Shown: positions 35,629 through 44,636, counted from the first letter of the stretch. The stretch: 64,000 nt of DNA from Ancylobacter dichloromethanicus (GCF_018390645.1 NZ_JAHBGC010000005.1:62001-126000), one strand, 5' to 3'. The notes: generated by a model from the sequence alone, not told the origin. A program made the numbers and translations.

Positions 35629-37128
35629 CTATCCGTTCTCCCCACTGCGAGGAAAGGGGTCCGTCTCCCGTGTCGGGAAGGGGCTTTCCGCCGTCTCGAT
35701 GGCGGGGGCGTCCTCGCCGCGCGAGAACGGCGGCAGCTCGGCTCCGGCCAGCGGGGTCGCAGGCAATGGCGGGGGCGTGCCGGCATGCAGCCGCCCCACC
35801 ACGGCGAAGGCGCAGATCAGCGCCGCCACGCCGAAGGCGACCGAGCCCAGCGCCTGCCCGGCGATGACCCCCTCGACGCCGTACCAGCGCCCGCCGAGCC
35901 AGACGAAGGGAATGGTGCCGAGCGTCGCCCGCCCCCAGTTGAACAGGGTCGAGAGCAGCGGTGCGCCGAGATTGTTGAAGGCGGCGTTGGCGACGAACAG
36001 CGCGCCGAAAAACACATAGGCGCCCGCCGCATAGAGGCAGAAGAACTCGACCAGCGCCACGCCCTCCGCCGACAGGCCGAACACGCCGGCGATGGGCTGG
36101 CGGGCCAGCGCCAGGATCAGCCAGACGCCGAGTACATAGGTGAGCGTGAGCTTGAGGCTGTCGCGCACCGTCTGCCGCACCCGGTCGTAACGCCGCGCGC
36201 CGACGTTCTGTCCGATCACGGGGCCGATGGCGCCGGTGAGCGCGAAGAGCGGGCCGAAGGCGACCGGGATCAGCCGGCCGATCACCGCCCAGGCCGCCAC
36301 TGCCGCGTCGCCATGGGGGGCGAGGGCATAGGTGACATAGGCATTGCCGACCGGGGTGGCGATGTTGGTGAGGATCGCCGGCACCGCGATGGCCGAGAGC
36401 GGACCGAAATCGGTGAGGAAGCCGGCAACGCTCGGCCGCGCGGCGAGCTTGTGCACCCTTATCACCGCGTTGAGGCCATAGGCGGTCATCGCCAGACGGG
36501 CGATCACCGTGGCGATGGCGGCGCCCTCGACGCCGAGGCCGAGCCCGAGGATCAGCACCGGGTCGAGCACGGCGGTGACGAGGCCGCCCGACAGCGTGAC
36601 CCACATCGAGCGGCGGGCGTCGCCAATGCCGCGCAGCGTGCCGGAGGCGGCCATGCCGAGGCCGAGCAGCGGGGTGGAAGGCAGCACGATGAGCAGGAAG
36701 CCGCGCGCCAGTTCCAGCGTGCGGCCGGTGGCGCCGAGCAGCGCCAGCATCGGGCCGAGGAAGGGCAGCATGGCGAGCGTCATCAGCCCGGTGGCGAGCG
36801 CCATGTAGATCAGCGAGGAGGTGGAGAGCCGGCGCCCGTCGTCGACCTGCCCGCCGCCAATCGCCCGCGACACCAGCGCCGAGCCGGCGATCATCACGCC
36901 GATGCCGATCGAGGTGGTGAAGAACATCACCGTGCCGGCATAGCCGATAGCTGCCGCCAGCTCCTCCTCGCCGAGCAGCGAGATGTAGAACAGGTTCAGC
37001 AGGTCGACCACGAACACCGCGACCAGGCCGACCGAGCCGGCGGCGGTCATCGTCGCCACATGGCGCAGGGTCGAGCCTTCGACGAAACGTGCCTTGAGCG
37101 GCCTGGCGCGGGGGGAAAGCGTATCCAT
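35629..37128 (-). CDS. MATE family efflux transporter
   Basis: 499-residue membrane protein with about 12 hydrophobic helices, of the MATE/NorM-type family that exports drugs or metabolites by H+ or Na+ antiport. Family landmarks: LLNLFYISLLGEEELAAAIG at helix 2, GMAASGTLRGIGDARRSMWV, PVGNAYVTYALAPHG and, in the second half, GAIGPVIGQNVGARRYDRVR with the usual Gln-Asn. The last 45 or so residues (after VVGRLHAG) are Pro/Glu-rich and likely repeat-derived, so the true C terminus may be shorter in relatives. The ATG at 37128 (MDTLSPRARPLKARFVEGST) removes an unrelated upstream extension. Confidence 0.88.
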   Translation of the reverse strand: MDTLSPRARPLKARFVEGSTLRHVATMTAAGSVGLVAVFVVDLLNLFYISLLGEEELAAAIGYAGTVMFFTTSIGIGVMIAGSALVSRAIGGGQVDDGRRLSTSSLIYMALATGLMTLAMLPFLGPMLALLGATGRTLELARGFLLIVLPSTPLLGLGMAASGTLRGIGDARRSMWVTLSGGLVTAVLDPVLILGLGLGVEGAAIATVIARLAMTAYGLNAVIRVHKLAARPSVAGFLTDFGPLSAIAVPAILTNIATPVGNAYVTYALAPHGDAAVAAWAVIGRLIPVAFGPLFALTGAIGPVIGQNVGARRYDRVRQTVRDSLKLTLTYVLGVWLILALARQPIAGVFGLSAEGVALVEFFCLYAAGAYVFFGALFVANAAFNNLGAPLLSTLFNWGRATLGTIPFVWLGGRWYGVEGVIAGQALGSVAFGVAALICAFAVVGRLHAGTPPPLPATPLAGAELPPFSRGEDAPAIETAESPFPTRETDPFPRSGENG

Positions 37129-37336
37129 GCGCCGGATATGGCACGCGCGGGACACGGCGGACAGGTTCGCCGGCGCAAGCCGTTGCTTGCACGCCCGCAT
37201 CCCCGCCACCCTCGCGACACAAGGCGATGATTGAGAAGCGTCACCGAAATCGGCTAGAAGGGCTCTCCCCATCCGGCCGCCCCGCGCGGCTTCGCGCCCG
37301 TCTCACCCTTGCTCACCCGTGCGAACGGACCCGCCA

Positions 37337-38242
37337 ATGACCGCTGAGACCACCGCCGAGACCATTGACGACCACACCAAGGCGCGCGTGCTGGTGCAGG
37401 CGCTGCCGCACATGCAGCGTTATGACGACGCCGTCATCGTGGTGAAATATGGCGGCCACGCCATGGGCGACGAGCAGGTGGCGCGGGACTTCGCCCAGGA
37501 CATCGTGCTGCTCGAACAGTCCGGCGTGAACCCGGTGGTGGTGCATGGCGGCGGGCCGCAGATCGGCGCCATGCTGGCCAAGCTCGGCATCAAGTCGGAA
37601 TTCGCCGCCGGGCTGCGCATCACCGACAAGGCCACCGTCGAGATCGTCGAGATGGTGCTTGCCGGCTCGATCAACAAATCGCTGGTCGGCTTCATCAACG
37701 AGGCCGGCGGCAAGGCGCTGGGGCTGTCCGGCAAGGACGGCAACATGGTGGTCGCCTCCAAGGTCACGCGCTCGGTGCGCGACCCCGATTCCAACATTGA
37801 GCAGGTGGTCGATCTCGGCTTCGTCGGCGAGCCGGAGAGGGTCGACACCACCGTGCTCGACCAGATCCTCGGCCGCGAGCTGATCCCGGTGCTGGCCCCG
37901 GTCGCCACCGGCAAGGATGGTGGCACTTTCAACGTCAACGCCGACACCTTCGCCGGCGCCATCGCCGGGGCGCTGGACGCCAAGCGGCTGCTGCTGCTGA
38001 CCGATGTGCCCGGCGTGCTCGATGCGAACAAGCAGTTGATCAAGGAACTGACCATCGCGCAGGCCCGCGCGCTGATCGCCGACGGCACCATTTCCGGCGG
38101 CATGATCCCGAAGGTGGAAACCTGCATCTACGCGCTGGAGCAGGGCGTGGAAGGGGTGGTGATCCTCGACGGCAAGGTGCCGCACGCGGTGCTGCTGGAA
38201 CTCTTGACCGACCACGGCGCCGGCACGCTCATTACGCGGTGA
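37337..38242 (+). CDS. argB: Acetylglutamate kinase
   Basis: 301-residue cytosolic kinase of arginine biosynthesis phosphorylating N-acetylglutamate. The ATP-binding start reads [13 protein letters not shown] near residue 35, with [18 protein letters not shown] and the [20 protein letters not shown] segment near residue 255. [20 protein letters not shown] is the usual Asn/Asp region. The length and motifs suit the arginine-sensitive class. The ATG at 37337 is preferred to a GTG at 37319. The gene begins a run with a nucleotidase, dapD and dapE, an order seen in many Rhizobiales. Confidence 0.95.
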   Translation: MTAETTAETIDDHTKARVLVQALPHMQRYDDAVIVVKYGGHAMGDEQVARDFAQDIVLLEQSGVNPVVVHGGGPQIGAMLAKLGIKSEFAAGLRITDKATVEIVEMVLAGSINKSLVGFINEAGGKALGLSGKDGNMVVASKVTRSVRDPDSNIEQVVDLGFVGEPERVDTTVLDQILGRELIPVLAPVATGKDGGTFNVNADTFAGAIAGALDAKRLLLLTDVPGVLDANKQLIKELTIAQARALIADGTISGGMIPKVETCIYALEQGVEGVVILDGKVPHAVLLELLTDHGAGTLITR

Positions 38243-38253
38243 CGACGCCCTGC

Positions 38254-38353
38254 CCCCTCTCCCCGGCGGGGGGAGAGGGGAACGCCGGCTGGCCGATGTG
38301 CGGGGCACCCCTCACCCGGTGCTCCGCGCCGAGCTTTCCCCGGGCGGGGAGAG
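38254..38353. repeat. CCCTCTCCCC-type intergenic repeat with two hairpins
   Basis: The first hairpin is CCCCTCTCCCC (38254-38264) paired with GGGGAGAGGGG (38270-38280), a perfect 11-bp stem. A related weaker hairpin (CTTTCCCC with GGGGAGAG) lies at 38334-38353. Together they fill most of the argB-nucleotidase gap. Repeats of this sort are scattered in Rhizobiales genomes (general knowledge) and may also end argB transcription. Confidence 0.65.
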
Positions 38354-38417
38354 GTAACGCGCCCAAACGTGAAATCACGCCTCGCCGGGCCGCCCGAGCT
38401 TCGCTATGGAGGACGCC

Positions 38418-39152
38418 ATGAACACGCCATCCCCCATTGCCGCCGGGTCGCCCGCCGACGTCTCCCATGCCGACTTCTCCCACGTCGACACCTGGGTGTT
38501 CGACCTCGACAACACGCTCTACCCGCCGGGCCTGGACCTGTGGCGGCAGATCGACATGAAGATGCGCGCCTATATCGCCAACTTCCTCGGCCTGTCGCTG
38601 GACGAGGCGTTCGCGCTGCAGAAGGGCTACTACCGCAAATACGGCACCTCGCTGCGCGGGCTGATGATCGAGCACGCGATGGACCCGGACGACTTCCTCG
38701 CCCATGTCCACGCCATCGATCTCGCCAGCCTCGAGGCGGCGCCGGCGCTGGGCGAGGCGATCGGCGCGCTGCCGGGCCGCAAGCTGGTCTACACCAACGG
38801 CTCGCGCCGCCATGCCGAGCAGGTGCTGGCCAAGCTCGGCATCTCCGAGCATTTCGCCGATGTGCACGATATCGTCGCCGCCGAATTTCACCCCAAGCCG
38901 CAGGAGGCCGCCTATCGCGGCTTCCTTACCCGCTTCGAGGTCGACCCTGCCCGTGCGGCGATGTTCGAGGACCTCGCCCGCAACCTCGAAGTGCCGGCCC
39001 GGCTCGGCATGCGCACCGTGCTGGTGGTGCCGCCCGGCCTTGCCGTCAACCCGGCCGACCGCGAGGCGTGGGAGCATGAGGGCCGCGACGGCGCCCATAT
39101 CGACGTGGTGACGCAGGACCTGACGGCGTTCCTGAACAGCCTCAGGGCGTGA
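38418..39152 (+). CDS. HAD-superfamily pyrimidine 5'-nucleotidase (SDT1-like)
   Basis: 244-residue HAD hydrolase. HAD motif I is WVFDLDNTLYPPGL near residue 30 (the DLDNT aspartates catalyse phosphotransfer), motif II is VYTNGSRRHAEQVL near residue 115, the Lys of motif III is in HPKPQEAAY, and motif IV is the MFEDLARNLEVPAR region. This is the subgroup annotated as pyrimidine 5'-nucleotidase in alphaproteobacteria between argB and dapD. The ATG at 38418 has GGAGG six nt upstream; an ATG at 38406 would put the ribosome site inside the gene. Confidence 0.9.
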   Translation: MNTPSPIAAGSPADVSHADFSHVDTWVFDLDNTLYPPGLDLWRQIDMKMRAYIANFLGLSLDEAFALQKGYYRKYGTSLRGLMIEHAMDPDDFLAHVHAIDLASLEAAPALGEAIGALPGRKLVYTNGSRRHAEQVLAKLGISEHFADVHDIVAAEFHPKPQEAAYRGFLTRFEVDPARAAMFEDLARNLEVPARLGMRTVLVVPPGLAVNPADREAWEHEGRDGAHIDVVTQDLTAFLNSLRA

Positions 39153-39162
39153 GCCTGCGCGC

Positions 39163-39178
39163 GCACCTCAGGATGACG
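39163..39178. repeat. Family A repeat, right-end fragment
   Basis: GCACCTCAGGATGACG, identical to the right ends of the elements ending at 22277 and 27257, occurs 10 nt after the nucleotidase stop with nothing of the left part. It is a fragment of the repeat family, perhaps left by a deletion. Confidence 0.7.
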
Positions 39179-39270
39179 GCGCACTGGCGGCTCGCCGCCC
39201 CTCCCGCGCACATCCAAGTTGACAGAAGCCGCGCGCGACCGGACAAGACCCGCCAACAGCGGAGAGTGAC

Positions 39271-40113
39271 ATGTCGAGCCAGCTTCAGAGCATCATCGAG
39301 ACCGCCTTCGACAACCGGGCCGAGGTCAATTTCGAGACCGGCGGCGAGATCCGCCACGCGGTGAACGAGGCGCTGGGCCTGCTCGACGCCGGCGAGGCGC
39401 GGGTCGCCGAGCCCGGCGCGGACGGCCAGTGGAGCGTCAACCAGTGGCTCAAGAAGGCGGTGCTGCTGTCCTTCCGCCTCAACGACATGACTGCCATTCC
39501 CGGCGCCCCCGGCGGTGCCCACTGGTGGGACAAGGTGCCCTCCAAGTTCGAGGGCTGGGGCGAGGGCGAATTCCGCGCGGCGGGCTTCCGCGCCGTGCCG
39601 GGCGCCATCGTCCGCCGCTCGGCCTTCATCGCGCCGAACGTGGTTCTGATGCCGTCCTTCGTCAATCTCGGCGCGCGGGTCGATGCCGGCTCGATGGTCG
39701 ACACATGGGCGACGGTCGGCTCCTGCGCGCAGATCGGCAGGAACGTGCACCTGTCCGGCGGCGTCGGCATTGGCGGCGTGCTGGAGCCGCTGCAGGCCGG
39801 CCCGGTCATCATCGAGGACGACTGCTTCATCGGCGCCCGCTCGGAAGTGGTGGAAGGCGTGATCGTGCGCCGCGGCTCGGTGCTCTCCATGGGCGTGTTC
39901 ATCTCCGCCACCACCAAGATCGTCGACCGCGCCACCGGCGAGGTGTTCGTCGGCGAGGTGCCGGCCTATTCGGTCGTGGTGCCCGGGTCGCTCCCCGGCA
40001 GGCCGCTGCCCAACGGGGCGCCCGGCCCCTCGCTCTACTGCGCGGTGATCGTCAAGCGGGTGGACGAGCAGACCCGCTCCAAGACCTCGATCAACGATCT
40101 GCTCCGGGACTGA
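39271..40113 (+). CDS. dapD: 2,3,4,5-tetrahydropyridine-2,6-dicarboxylate N-succinyltransferase
   Basis: 280-residue enzyme of lysine/diaminopimelate synthesis, trimeric with a left-handed beta-helix. The helix shows in hexapeptide-like repeats: [60 protein letters not shown] and [15 protein letters not shown]. The N-terminal part ([20 protein letters not shown]) is the helical cap. Normal length. dapE follows about 150 nt later, across a repeat with hairpins. Confidence 0.96.
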   Translation: MSSQLQSIIETAFDNRAEVNFETGGEIRHAVNEALGLLDAGEARVAEPGADGQWSVNQWLKKAVLLSFRLNDMTAIPGAPGGAHWWDKVPSKFEGWGEGEFRAAGFRAVPGAIVRRSAFIAPNVVLMPSFVNLGARVDAGSMVDTWATVGSCAQIGRNVHLSGGVGIGGVLEPLQAGPVIIEDDCFIGARSEVVEGVIVRRGSVLSMGVFISATTKIVDRATGEVFVGEVPAYSVVVPGSLPGRPLPNGAPGPSLYCAVIVKRVDEQTRSKTSINDLLRD

Positions 40114-40146
40114 ACGCGGGTTTCCCGCGCCCCGGCTTGTCCGCCG

Positions 40147-40241
40147 TCCCGGCCGAAGCGTAGCGAAGAGCCGGGATTGTTCGTGGCTGGCGGCCGGGCC
40201 GTCGGCACGCGATCCCGGATGAGCCTTTGGCCGTCCGGGAT
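40147..40241. repeat. Repeat with two hairpins between dapD and dapE
   Basis: TCCCGGC (40147-40153) pairs with GCCGGGA (40170-40176), and ATCCCGGA (40212-40219) pairs with TCCGGGAT (40234-40241). This is of the ATCCCGG family common in alphaproteobacterial gaps. The second hairpin ends 19 nt before the dapE start, just ahead of the ribosome site. Confidence 0.6.
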
Positions 40242-40260
40242 GATGAGGAGAGGATCAAGC

Positions 40261-41472
40261 ATGCCCGCCACTGTCCCTTCCTCCCGCGCCGACGCCGCCG
40301 ACCCGGTCGAGATCCTGCGCGCGCTCATCCGCTGCCCCTCGGTGACCCCGGAGGAGGGCGGCGCGCTGGCCTATCTCGATGCGTTGCTGAGCGCGGCGGG
40401 TTTCGCCACCCACCGGGTAACGCTGACCGGACCCGACACGCCGGACGTGCAGAATCTCTACGCCCGCTTCGGCACGCGCGGGCCGAATCTGTGCTTCGCC
40501 GGCCATACCGACGTGGTGCCGCCGGGCAATGCCGCGCACTGGCGCTTCCCGCCCTTCGAGGGCGCGATACAGGACGGGCTGATCTATGGCCGCGGCGCGG
40601 TCGACATGAAGGGGGGCGTGGCCGCCTTCATCGCCGCCGGGCTGGATTTCGCCGCCACGCACGGCCCCGGCGGGAAGGGCGAACGGCCGGGCTCCATCTC
40701 GTTCCTGCTGACCGGCGACGAGGAAGGCCCGGCCATCAACGGCACCGAAAAGCTGCTGCGCTGGCTGGCCGACCGCGACGAACGAATCGACCATTGCGTG
40801 CTGGGCGAGCCTTCCTCGCGCGCGGCATTGGGCGACATGGTGAAGATCGGCCGCCGCGGCTCGCTGTCCGGCACGCTCACCGTGCACGGCCGGCAGGGCC
40901 ATGTCGGCTATCCCCATCTCGCCGAGAACCCGATTCCGGGCATGGTGAGGCTGCTCGCCGCCCTGAAGGCCGAGCCGCTCGACGGCGGCAACGCGCATTT
41001 CCAGGCGTCGAATCTCGAAGTCGTCTCGGTGGATGTCGGCAATCCCGCCTTCAACGTGATCCCCGCCGAGGCGCGGGCGCGCTTCAATATCCGCTTCAAT
41101 GATCTCTGGACCCCTGAGACGCTGGCGGCCGAGATCGAACGCCGGATGGTGGCGGCGGCGGGCAACGAGGTGCGCTTCGCCCTCGCCTTCGAGGCCCGCT
41201 CCTCCGACAGCTTCCTCACCGCGCCCGGCGAGTTCGTCGATGTCGTGGTCGAGGCGGTCGCGCAGGCGACCGGCCAGCGCCCCGAGCTTTCCACCACGGG
41301 AGGCACCTCCGATGCCCGCTTCATCAAGGATTACTGCCCGGTGGTCGAGTTCGGGCTGGTGGGCACCAGCATGCACGCGGTGGACGAATCGACGCCGATC
41401 GACGAGGTGCGGGCGCTTGCCCGCGTCTATGCCGGCACGATCGAGCGTTATTTCGCCGTGTTCGGGCGCTGA
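40261..41472 (+). CDS. dapE: Succinyl-diaminopimelate desuccinylase
   Basis: 403-residue zinc peptidase-fold enzyme of lysine/peptidoglycan precursor synthesis that removes succinate from N-succinyl-diaminopimelate. Metal-site motifs: [20 protein letters not shown] near residue 80, [20 protein letters not shown] near residue 115 and [20 protein letters not shown] near residue 150, with [20 protein letters not shown] and the C-terminal [20 protein letters not shown]. The ATG at 40261 ([20 protein letters not shown]) has GAGGAGAGG ahead of it; an upstream in-frame ATG at 40177 lies in repeat DNA. Confidence 0.95.
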   Translation: MPATVPSSRADAADPVEILRALIRCPSVTPEEGGALAYLDALLSAAGFATHRVTLTGPDTPDVQNLYARFGTRGPNLCFAGHTDVVPPGNAAHWRFPPFEGAIQDGLIYGRGAVDMKGGVAAFIAAGLDFAATHGPGGKGERPGSISFLLTGDEEGPAINGTEKLLRWLADRDERIDHCVLGEPSSRAALGDMVKIGRRGSLSGTLTVHGRQGHVGYPHLAENPIPGMVRLLAALKAEPLDGGNAHFQASNLEVVSVDVGNPAFNVIPAEARARFNIRFNDLWTPETLAAEIERRMVAAAGNEVRFALAFEARSSDSFLTAPGEFVDVVVEAVAQATGQRPELSTTGGTSDARFIKDYCPVVEFGLVGTSMHAVDESTPIDEVRALARVYAGTIERYFAVFGR

Positions 41473-41504
41473 ACGTCTCCACGCCAAGCTGTTGATTGGC
41501 CGGG

Positions 41505-41816
41505 CTACTTGCTCTTCAGCCCCGGCGCGAGCGCGTCGACCCGGGTCGAGCCGTTGACGTCGGTCGAATAGAGGTCCGCCTGGATGCCGCCGCTGATCTT
41601 CACGCAGGTGGAGGAGCCGGGCAGGCGGGTGAAGCCGGCGCCGTAGCTGGCGCAGGCGGGATCGGACCTGCCGTCGGCATTTGCCGGCTTGCGGCCGGCG
41701 TCCTCATTCGCCTGCGCTGCCGCTCCGGGGCTGCCGAGCGTCGTCGTTGCGGCGAGCAGCACGGCCAGCATGCAAAGGCGCAGCGGCATCGGCCCGCGTT
41801 CCACCGCCTCACCCAT
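41505..41816 (-). CDS. Small secreted protein with porin-like N-terminal motif
   Basis: 103-residue protein, probably exported: the signal helix LRLCMLAVLLAATTTLGSPG ends in AAAQA. The mature part is about 70 residues and contains DPACASYGAGFTRLPGSSTC and VKISGGIQADLYS, which resembles the first conserved segment of Rhizobiales porins (the C-YG-GF-LPG-TC-K-GG pattern), but no barrel strands follow. It could be a truncated porin or a small family sharing the motif. The ATG at 41816 has GGGAG upstream; a start at 41789 is also possible. No close partner gene. Confidence 0.6.
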   Translation of the reverse strand: MGEAVERGPMPLRLCMLAVLLAATTTLGSPGAAAQANEDAGRKPANADGRSDPACASYGAGFTRLPGSSTCVKISGGIQADLYSTDVNGSTRVDALAPGLKSK

Positions 41817-41965
41817 CAACCGCTCCCGCCTTCCGCCGTGCCGAGGATCGAACCTTCCGATCCGAATGCGGCCCCAATCGGGCGCCGTCAAGCGGGGCCA
41901 GCCCGGCACGCGGCGCAAACCGGCTAGGATGAGGAGCGATTCGCCCCAGACGGAGCCCGATACCT

Positions 41966-42409
41966 ATGCCGGAATCGACCAGACCCGTGCTCGCTGCCAG
42001 CACCGCCGTGTTCCGCGAGGGCCGGGTGCTGCTGGCGCGGCGTGGCCAGAATCCCTCGCGCGGGCTGTGGACGCTGCCGGGCGGGCGGGTCGAGCCGGGC
42101 GAGACGCTGGCGCAGGCCGCGACGCGCGAGGTGATGGAGGAGGTCGGCGTTGCCTGCCATGTTCTGGGCGTTGCCGGTGCGCTCGACATCATCCAGCGCG
42201 ATCCGTCGGGCGCGCTGGCGGCCCATTTCGTCGTGGTGAGCCATGCCGCGCGCTGGGTCGCCTTCGAGCCGGCGGTGGGGCCGGAGGCGGCCGAGGTCGG
42301 CTGGTTCCTTCCCACCGCCCTGCCGGAGGAGACGACGCCGGGGCTCGCTGGCATCGTCGAGGCGGCGTTTCTGCTGGCCCGCGGCGCCGACGCGCCGGAT
42401 GCGGCCTAG
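41966..42409 (+). CDS. Nudix hydrolase
   Basis: 147-residue Nudix protein that would hydrolyse a nucleoside diphosphate linked to another group. The Nudix box is intact: GGRVEPGETLAQAATREVME followed by EVGV, fitting G-x5-E-x7-REUxEExGU. The rest is a typical alpha/beta/alpha Nudix fold with WTLPGG just before. Substrate unknown; could be ADP-ribose, 8-oxo-dGTP or other. Stands alone, with a TIGR02301 gene starting 51 nt after its stop. Confidence 0.92.
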   Translation: MPESTRPVLAASTAVFREGRVLLARRGQNPSRGLWTLPGGRVEPGETLAQAATREVMEEVGVACHVLGVAGALDIIQRDPSGALAAHFVVVSHAARWVAFEPAVGPEAAEVGWFLPTALPEETTPGLAGIVEAAFLLARGADAPDAA

Positions 42410-42459
42410 CCAGCGTGCGGGCTCTTGACGCCCGCGCGGCGCTGGCGCACCACAGCCGC

Positions 42460-42864
42460 ATGCGACCCGCCGCGCCCCGCCCCCTTTCGCTCTTTGTGCT
42501 GCTGGCGAGCCTTGCCGTCGGCCCGCTGCCCGCCGTGGCGCAGTCGACCCAGGGCGGCGCCCCGCCCTATGAGGCCGACCTGCTGCACCTCGCCGAGATT
42601 CTCGGAGCGCTGCACTATCTGCGCCCGCTTTGCGGGGCGGCCGAGACGACGCGCTGGCGCGACGAAATGCAGGCTCTGCTGAATGTCGAGGCGCCCTCGG
42701 GCGATCGCCGCGGCCAGCTCACCAGTGCCTTCAACACCGGCTATGAGGGCTACAGGCAGGTCTACCGCACCTGCACCCCCTCGGCGGAACTGGCGAGCCA
42801 GCGCTATCTGGAGACCGGGGCCAAGCTCGCCCGTGATGTCGCCACCCGCTACGGCAGCAACTGA
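42460..42864 (+). CDS. TIGR02301 family secreted protein
   Basis: 134-residue protein with an export signal (PLSLFVLLASLAVGPLPAVA, ending AVAQ near residue 28). The mature part contains LLHLAEILGALHYLRPLCGA, YEGYRQVYRTCTPSAELASQ, RYLETGAKLARDVATRYGSN and two cysteines, the pattern of the Rhizobiales TIGR02301 family of unknown function. The ATG at 42460 is chosen; a GTG at 42415 is in frame and could be the start. Probably co-transcribed with the Nudix gene. The downstream gap holds a promoter for the next gene. Confidence 0.8.
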   Translation: MRPAAPRPLSLFVLLASLAVGPLPAVAQSTQGGAPPYEADLLHLAEILGALHYLRPLCGAAETTRWRDEMQALLNVEAPSGDRRGQLTSAFNTGYEGYRQVYRTCTPSAELASQRYLETGAKLARDVATRYGSN

Positions 42865-42948
42865 ACCGCCGCCCGCGGCGGCTGTCGGTGTACGATTATG
42901 TCACACCTGTCGCATTTTTGCCGCGGCAGATTAACCGTCCTTCAATTC

Positions 42949-42978
42949 TTGAGCGGACGTGCCGGCAGGGCATGCTAA
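42949..42978 (+). promoter_or_regulatory. Sigma-70-like promoter of the 43036 gene
   Basis: TTGAGC (42949-42954), an 18-bp spacer and TGCTAA (42973-42978), 58 nt before the gene start. The region is AT-richer than its surroundings (TTTTT, TTAA). A TTAA-N7-TCAA motif (42931-42945) resembles a CtrA site just upstream of the -35. Both are predictions from pattern only. Confidence 0.4.
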
Positions 42979-43035
42979 GGTCTACAGGTAGCGTGCCGCA
43001 CAGGCGCAGACATTTCGGCACGCGGAGGATTTGGA

Positions 43036-43308
43036 TTGTCTCAACTTCCCGGAACGCTCGACATCGACGACCAGGCCGACCAGACTCACGAGGATGAGCG
43101 CCACGCCGCGCTCGCCTATCTCGACGAGGCGTGGAACGAGGCCGTCTATGATGGGCTCGACGAGGACTGCCTGGCGCAGGCGGCGCTGTTCACCGCCATC
43201 CGCTCGATGGTCGCCACTTATGGCGAGGAAGCCGCCGCCGGCTTCGCCGAGCGCCTGGCCGAGCGCATCCGCGCCGGCGAGTACACCATCCCCTATAACC
43301 GCCAGTAG
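43036..43308 (+). CDS. Conserved hypothetical protein, acidic, TTG start
   Basis: 90-residue soluble, acidic protein: residues MSQLPGTLDIDDQADQTHED at the N terminus, then ALAYLDEAWNEAVYDGLDED and FTAIRSMVATYGEEAAAGFA, which form likely amphipathic helices, and RIRAGEYTIPYNRQ. It is not a protein I can name. The start is TTG at 43036, supported by GGAGG seven nt upstream, and no ATG is in range. It has its own promoter-like region and converges with rpsU. Function unknown; the size and charge suggest a small regulatory or adaptor protein. Confidence 0.6.
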   Translation: MSQLPGTLDIDDQADQTHEDERHAALAYLDEAWNEAVYDGLDEDCLAQAALFTAIRSMVATYGEEAAAGFAERLAERIRAGEYTIPYNRQ

Positions 43309-43434
43309 GGCGCGCCGCCGGTAAGCCACGCACGGGCGCCGGCGAACCGCCGCTTTGCCTTCGTGGTCATATCCGGGACGAGGCCGCCCGCTTCATCCGG
43401 CCGCGAGTTCTCCCCGGCCGGTAGCTCTCCAATG

Positions 43435-43466
43435 CAAAAAGCGCGGCGACCGGGGTCACCGCGCTT
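43435..43466 (-). terminator. Rho-independent terminator of rpsU
   Basis: Read on the minus strand, AAGCGCGG (complement of 43459-43466) pairs with CCGCGCTT (complement of 43439-43446), with an inner GACC/GGTC pairing after one mismatch, followed by TTTTTGC. It lies 53 nt after the rpsU stop and is a good intrinsic terminator. Confidence 0.85.
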
Positions 43467-43518
43467 GGCACTCTCTCGCCGCCGGGCCTCCCGCATGTGC
43501 GGTGCCCCGGAGGCCGTC

Positions 43519-43758
43519 TCAGCGGGCGCCGGGGACGACCTTCGGCTTGGACGGCAGCAGGCCCTCGCGCTGGGCGCGCTTGCGGGCGAGCTTGCGGGCG
43601 CGGCGGATGGCCTCGGCCTCCTCGCGGGCGCGCTTTTCGGACGGCTTCTCGTAGTGTCCGCGCAGCTTCATCTCGCGGAAAATACCCTCGCGCTGCATCT
43701 TCTTCTTCAGCGCCTTGAGGGCCTGGTCGACGTTGTTGTCCCGAACGAGAACCTGCAC
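43519..43758 (-). CDS. rpsU: 30S ribosomal protein S21
   Basis: 79-residue ribosomal protein starting [20 protein letters not shown], with the S21 signature [20 protein letters not shown] and a basic helical C terminus ([20 protein letters not shown]). Binds near the Shine-Dalgarno pairing region of the 30S subunit. The alphaproteobacterial form has a longer C-terminal tail than in E. coli, seen here as [16 protein letters not shown]. Single-gene transcript ended by the terminator 53 nt after the stop. Confidence 0.95.
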   Translation of the reverse strand: MQVLVRDNNVDQALKALKKKMQREGIFREMKLRGHYEKPSEKRAREEAEAIRRARKLARKRAQREGLLPSKPKVVPGAR

Positions 43759-44009
43759 GTGTCTTCCTCTTCGTGCGCATGGTTGAATTCTGGAGACCGG
43801 TGCGGGTCTCCCGAAAACCTACGGGAAGGCGGGCAGCCGATCAGGGTGAGGGCACATAGCAGGAGTCATTTGCCTTGTCCACCGGTGCGGCGCGGTCCAT
43901 GGCGACAAAGCCGCGCGAGCTTGCGCCGGTGCCCGCCCTGCGGCCCGGTTTCCAGGCGCCGCAGGGTTTTGCGCAAGTGTGAGGCCGCCTTGCGGGGGCG
44001 ACGAGCGGG

Positions 44010-44636
44010 TCAGACGCCGCCTATGGCGATCACCTCGGCCACCGCCGCCTTGCTGCGGAAGGCGAGCGCGGCCTGGTATTCCGGCGAGTGATAGCAGGCC
44101 AGCGCGGTGTCGTAATCCTTGAAGGCGACGAGCACGTTGCGCGAGCGGGCCTCGCCATGCACGCCCTCGTGGCGGCCGCCGCGCACCACGAACCAGCCTT
44201 CATATTTGGCGATGGCGAGCGCGTCGGCGGCGACATAGGATTTGTAGGTCTCCATGTCGTGCACGTCGATGCGCATTACCCAATAGCCGGTGCCGGGCCC
44301 CTGCGCCGGGCCGGAAATCGTGCCCGCTGCCGGCTGGTCGCCCGTATAGCCCTCGATGACGAGATGCTCGCCCTCCGAAGAGGCGGCGCGATGGGTGTAG
44401 GCGGCCTGGTATTCCGGCGAGTGGAAACAGGCGAGCGCGGTTTCGTAGTCCTTGAACTCGACCACGACATTGCGTGAGCGGGCCGTGCCCTCCAGCACCT
44501 CCGGCTCGCCGCCGCGGACCAGAAACCGCCCGCCGAACGCGGCGATGGCCGGCTCGGCGCCCTGCAGATACGGCTTGTAGCCGTCGCCATCATGCACATC
44601 GAGGCGGCTGATCCAGTAGCCCTTGGCCATCTTCAT
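44010..44636 (-). CDS. Tandem DUF1330 protein
   Basis: 208-residue protein made of two DUF1330 (dimeric alpha-beta barrel) domains in tandem. Domain 1 opens GYWISRLDVHDGDGYKPYLQ and domain 2 GYWVMRIDVHDMETYKSYVA, both ending in nearly the same SRNVxxxFKDYxTALACxHS stretch. The usual DUF1330 protein is about 95 residues with one domain. At DNA level 23 bp are identical at 44068-44090 and 44401-44423, 333 bp apart (111 codons), so the protein arose by internal duplication. Starts at the ATG at 44636, preceded by AAGGA. Function unknown. Upstream gene is pyrF (15-nt gap). Confidence 0.88.
   Translation of the reverse strand: MKMAKGYWISRLDVHDGDGYKPYLQGAEPAIAAFGGRFLVRGGEPEVLEGTARSRNVVVEFKDYETALACFHSPEYQAAYTHRAASSEGEHLVIEGYTGDQPAAGTISGPAQGPGTGYWVMRIDVHDMETYKSYVAADALAIAKYEGWFVVRGGRHEGVHGEARSRNVLVAFKDYDTALACYHSPEYQAALAFRSKAAVAEVIAIGGV

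Noticed and set aside
43467-43518. GGCCTCC/GGAGGCC nested hairpin beside the rpsU end
   Set aside because: Close to a clear terminator and overlapping the coding end of rpsU; no separate role supported.
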